From positions 1-33,464 of the forward strand of contig JADGQI010000100.1 of the NCBI GenBank assembly GCA_017881905.1: 33,464 bases of DNA, written 5' to 3'. Position numbers and translations under genes: made by a program. Below the pieces are notes generated by a model. That model worked only from the letters and a program-made list of their open reading frames with translations. It was not told the origin of the DNA and did not search any database. Below are positions 31,933-33,464 of this stretch, in pieces. This stretch comes from Chloroflexota bacterium (lineage in GTDB: Bacteria > Chloroflexota > Limnocylindria > Limnocylindrales > CSP1-4). Position 1 is the first letter of the stretch. The number at the start of each line of letters is the position of its first letter.

Positions 31933-32609
31933 GGCGTGGGCAGCTGCGACAGCGCGCTCGTCACGAGCGCCAGGTCGTCGGCCAGGACGAGGAAGAGGGT
32001 GTCCCCCTTGGCGTAGATGTAGGTCGTCGCCCCGACCTCGCGGGTTCCGTCGACCAGCTTGGTCACGGCCCGCCCGCCGATCGTCGTCTCGGTCGCGCTG
32101 ACCGCGGCCGGCGCGGCGGCCTTGGCCGAGGCCACCCACTGGGTCAGCAGGTCGGCGGGCTTCGCCCCGACCACCTGGAACGCGCCCACGTCGAGGAGCG
32201 TGCGTCCGCTCGGATCGGCGGCGTCGGCGACCTTGAGATCGGCCACGGTCTTGCCGAGGCTGGCGAGGAAGGCGTCGAGCCGGCTCCGCGACTCGGGCGT
32301 GCCGGTCGCGTAGAAGTCCTTGCCGGTCAGGCTGAGTCGAGTGATGTCGACGGTCCCGACCCTGGTCGGCAGGAGCGCCTCGAGCGCCGGCACGCCGTGG
32401 CCGTCGACCGACGGCTCGGGCGAGTCGGACGGCGCGGTCGAGACCGCTGCCGAGTCGCTCGCTGCCGGGCTCGTGGTCGAGGACGGAGAGACGCTGGCGG
32501 TCGGCGCGGCGCCGATGCCGGTTGATCCGGTCGTGACGCTCGGAGTGGATGAGCCGCAGGCGACGAGCACGGCCGCGAGCGTTAGCAAGGCGATGGTTCG
32601 GGGGATCAC
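31929..32609 (-). CDS. lipoprotein of unknown function (paralogue 2)
   Basis: 226 aa from GTG 32609, whose signal ends VLVAC (Cys18). A GTG at 32690 with a strong GGAGGAGG upstream would add 27 residues; both starts are possible. A Ser/Thr/Pro/Ala tether of about 60 residues precedes the mature domain: LEALLPTRVGTVDITRLSL, FYATGTPESRSRLDAFLASL, TTIGGRAVTKLVDGT, TYIYAKGDTLFLVLADD and a QLP end. It is homologous to the neighbouring lipoprotein. It sits between the hydroxyacyl-CoA dehydrogenase and the thiolase genes. No family recognised. Confidence 0.8.
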   Translation of the reverse strand: MIPRTIALLTLAAVLVACGSSTPSVTTGSTGIGAAPTASVSPSSTTSPAASDSAAVSTAPSDSPEPSVDGHGVPALEALLPTRVGTVDITRLSLTGKDFYATGTPESRSRLDAFLASLGKTVADLKVADAADPSGRTLLDVGAFQVVGAKPADLLTQWVASAKAAAPAAVSATETTIGGRAVTKLVDGTREVGATTYIYAKGDTLFLVLADDLALVTSALSQLPTP

Positions 32610-32712
32610 TGGAGCCTCGAGAAACCCCGTCGACAGGGTGGGCTGGACGGGTCTCGCGCATGATGCGACAAGATCGCCAAGCGTGCCCACGGCGCCTCCT
32701 CCAGCCGATCGA

Positions 32713-33464
32713 TCAGCGTGCCGCGGTCTCGATCAGTAGCGGTGCCGGGTCGAAGCGCCCCTCGACCTCGTCCCTTCGGGCGGCGATCCGCTCGAGCCGG
32801 TCGAGGACCGCCCGGGGACCCCCAGCGCGCTCGACCTGCTCGAAGGGTCCGCGCGGATGGCCCGCCCCGAGTCGCATGGCCAGGTCGACGTCCGGGGCCG
32901 TGGCGACCCCGTCCCCGACCGCTCGATACGCTTCGTTGATCACGGCCAGGACGATCCGCTCGACGAGCGGGTCGTCCCGCACGGTCGTGGCGGTTCCGGC
33001 CACCGGTCGTCCGGGTGCGGGAGCGCCGGCCACCAGGAGGGGCTGGGCCCTGGCCGAGGCCTGAAGGACGCCGCCGTCCTCGACGAAGGCGCCGGCCATC
33101 CCGAGCGACCGACCGTCCTCGCCGTACCAGTAGAAGCCCTCGCCGGTCTTCCGACCGAGCCGGCCCGCTTCGACCAGCCGCTCCTGGATCACCGACGGCC
33201 GGAAGCGCGGCTCGTACTGGAATGTCTCGAAGATCCCGCGTGCCGAAGCGAGGTTGACGTCGATCCCGACCAGGTCCATCAGCTGGAACGGACCCATCGG
33301 GAAGCCAGCGGCCCGGACCGCCGCGTCGATGCCCTCGACCGAGCCCAGGCCGAGCTCGAGCATCCGAAGGGCTTCGAGGGTGAACGGCCGGTTGACCCGG
33401 TTGACGATGAACCCCGGCGAGTCGGCGGTCCGGACCGGCGTCTTGCCCCAGGCGGCCATCAGCC
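32713..33464 (-). CDS. 3-hydroxyacyl-CoA dehydrogenase, C-terminal part (N-terminus outside window)
   Basis: About 250 residues seen; the NAD-binding N-terminal half lies beyond the window edge. The visible part starts in AAWGKTPVRTADSPGFIVNR, the junction between the Rossmann and helical domains. The first C-terminal domain includes GFPMGPFQLMDLVGIDVNLA and GRLGRKTGEGFYWYG. A second 3HCDH C-terminal repeat follows (LVERIVLAVINEAYRAVGDG, DLAMRLGAGHPRGPFEQVER). This two-repeat form occurs in PaaH/PaaC-like and FadB-like enzymes that oxidise 3-hydroxyacyl-CoA with NAD. It pairs in function with the thiolase downstream on the same strand. Confidence 0.92.
   Translation of the reverse strand, partial: LMAAWGKTPVRTADSPGFIVNRVNRPFTLEALRMLELGLGSVEGIDAAVRAAGFPMGPFQLMDLVGIDVNLASARGIFETFQYEPRFRPSVIQERLVEAGRLGRKTGEGFYWYGEDGRSLGMAGAFVEDGGVLQASARAQPLLVAGAPAPGRPVAGTATTVRDDPLVERIVLAVINEAYRAVGDGVATAPDVDLAMRLGAGHPRGPFEQVERAGGPRAVLDRLERIAARRDEVEGRFDPAPLLIETAAR

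Noticed and set aside
1-33464. CRISPR array, insertion sequences, integrase or phage genes, rRNA
   Set aside because: No regularly spaced repeats, transposase or integrase motifs, or rRNA-like sequence found on either strand.

Overview
This is about 33.5 kb of very GC-rich bacterial chromosome. It holds only housekeeping, transport and signalling genes. I see no insertion sequence, phage gene, CRISPR array or rRNA. The GC-rich codon use, the many start codons 5-8 nt downstream of a TANNNT -10 box (leaderless transcripts), an F420-type LLM oxidoreductase and the Ala/Ser/Thr-rich lipoprotein linkers fit Chloroflexota (Limnocylindria-like) or a deep actinobacterial lineage. This placement is a low-confidence inference.

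Layout. 1-2701 (-): a MalT/AAA-type regulator, cut off at its C-terminus. 2757-3734 (+): an orphan DNA methyltransferase. 3809-5341 (-): a secreted/membrane protein with an SH3-like tail. 5568-6353 (+): a membrane protein with a NERD-like domain. 6422-7342 (+): proline dehydrogenase. 7439-7515 (-): a tRNA with anticodon UAU. 7583-9772 (-): a molybdate operon (HTH-TOBE regulator, modA, modB, no modC). 9870-11950 (-): a small unknown protein, a three-helix membrane protein and a class V aminotransferase. The aminotransferase shares a 20-bp divergent promoter with a two-domain rhodanese (11971-12813, +). 12818-15116 (-): an unknown protein and an ATP-dependent DNA ligase. 15144-17766 (+): a GNAT acetyltransferase, two small proteins and an LLM flavin oxidoreductase. 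17895-21600 (+): a complete osmoprotectant ABC transporter (ATPase, two permeases, binding lipoprotein). 21651-25033: a flippase-like protein and a dolichol-phosphate-type glycosyltransferase, divergent from a polytopic glycosyltransferase-like protein. 25143-25745 (+): a sulfite-oxidase-type molybdopterin protein. 25747-33464 (-): a FemAB-like protein, a LON-domain protein, a GGDEF diguanylate cyclase, an A-type Fe-S carrier, a thiolase, two paralogous lipoproteins and a 3-hydroxyacyl-CoA dehydrogenase that runs off the window.

How the genes fit together. The molybdate genes could supply the cofactor of the molybdopterin protein. The thiolase and the hydroxyacyl-CoA dehydrogenase are consecutive beta-oxidation-type enzymes with two related lipoproteins between them. 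The flippase, glycosyltransferase and membrane glycosyltransferase form an envelope glycan module. Proline dehydrogenase and the osmoprotectant transporter both handle compatible solutes.

The most notable observations are: an osmoprotectant-binding protein whose two halves are in swapped order (circular permutation); divergent gene pairs driven from one symmetric -10 element; an aminotransferase/rhodanese pair in which the aminotransferase has no cysteine and the rhodanese has Asp at the catalytic-Cys position; a tRNA with the uncommon UAU anticodon; and a regulator whose Walker A lysine is replaced by alanine.
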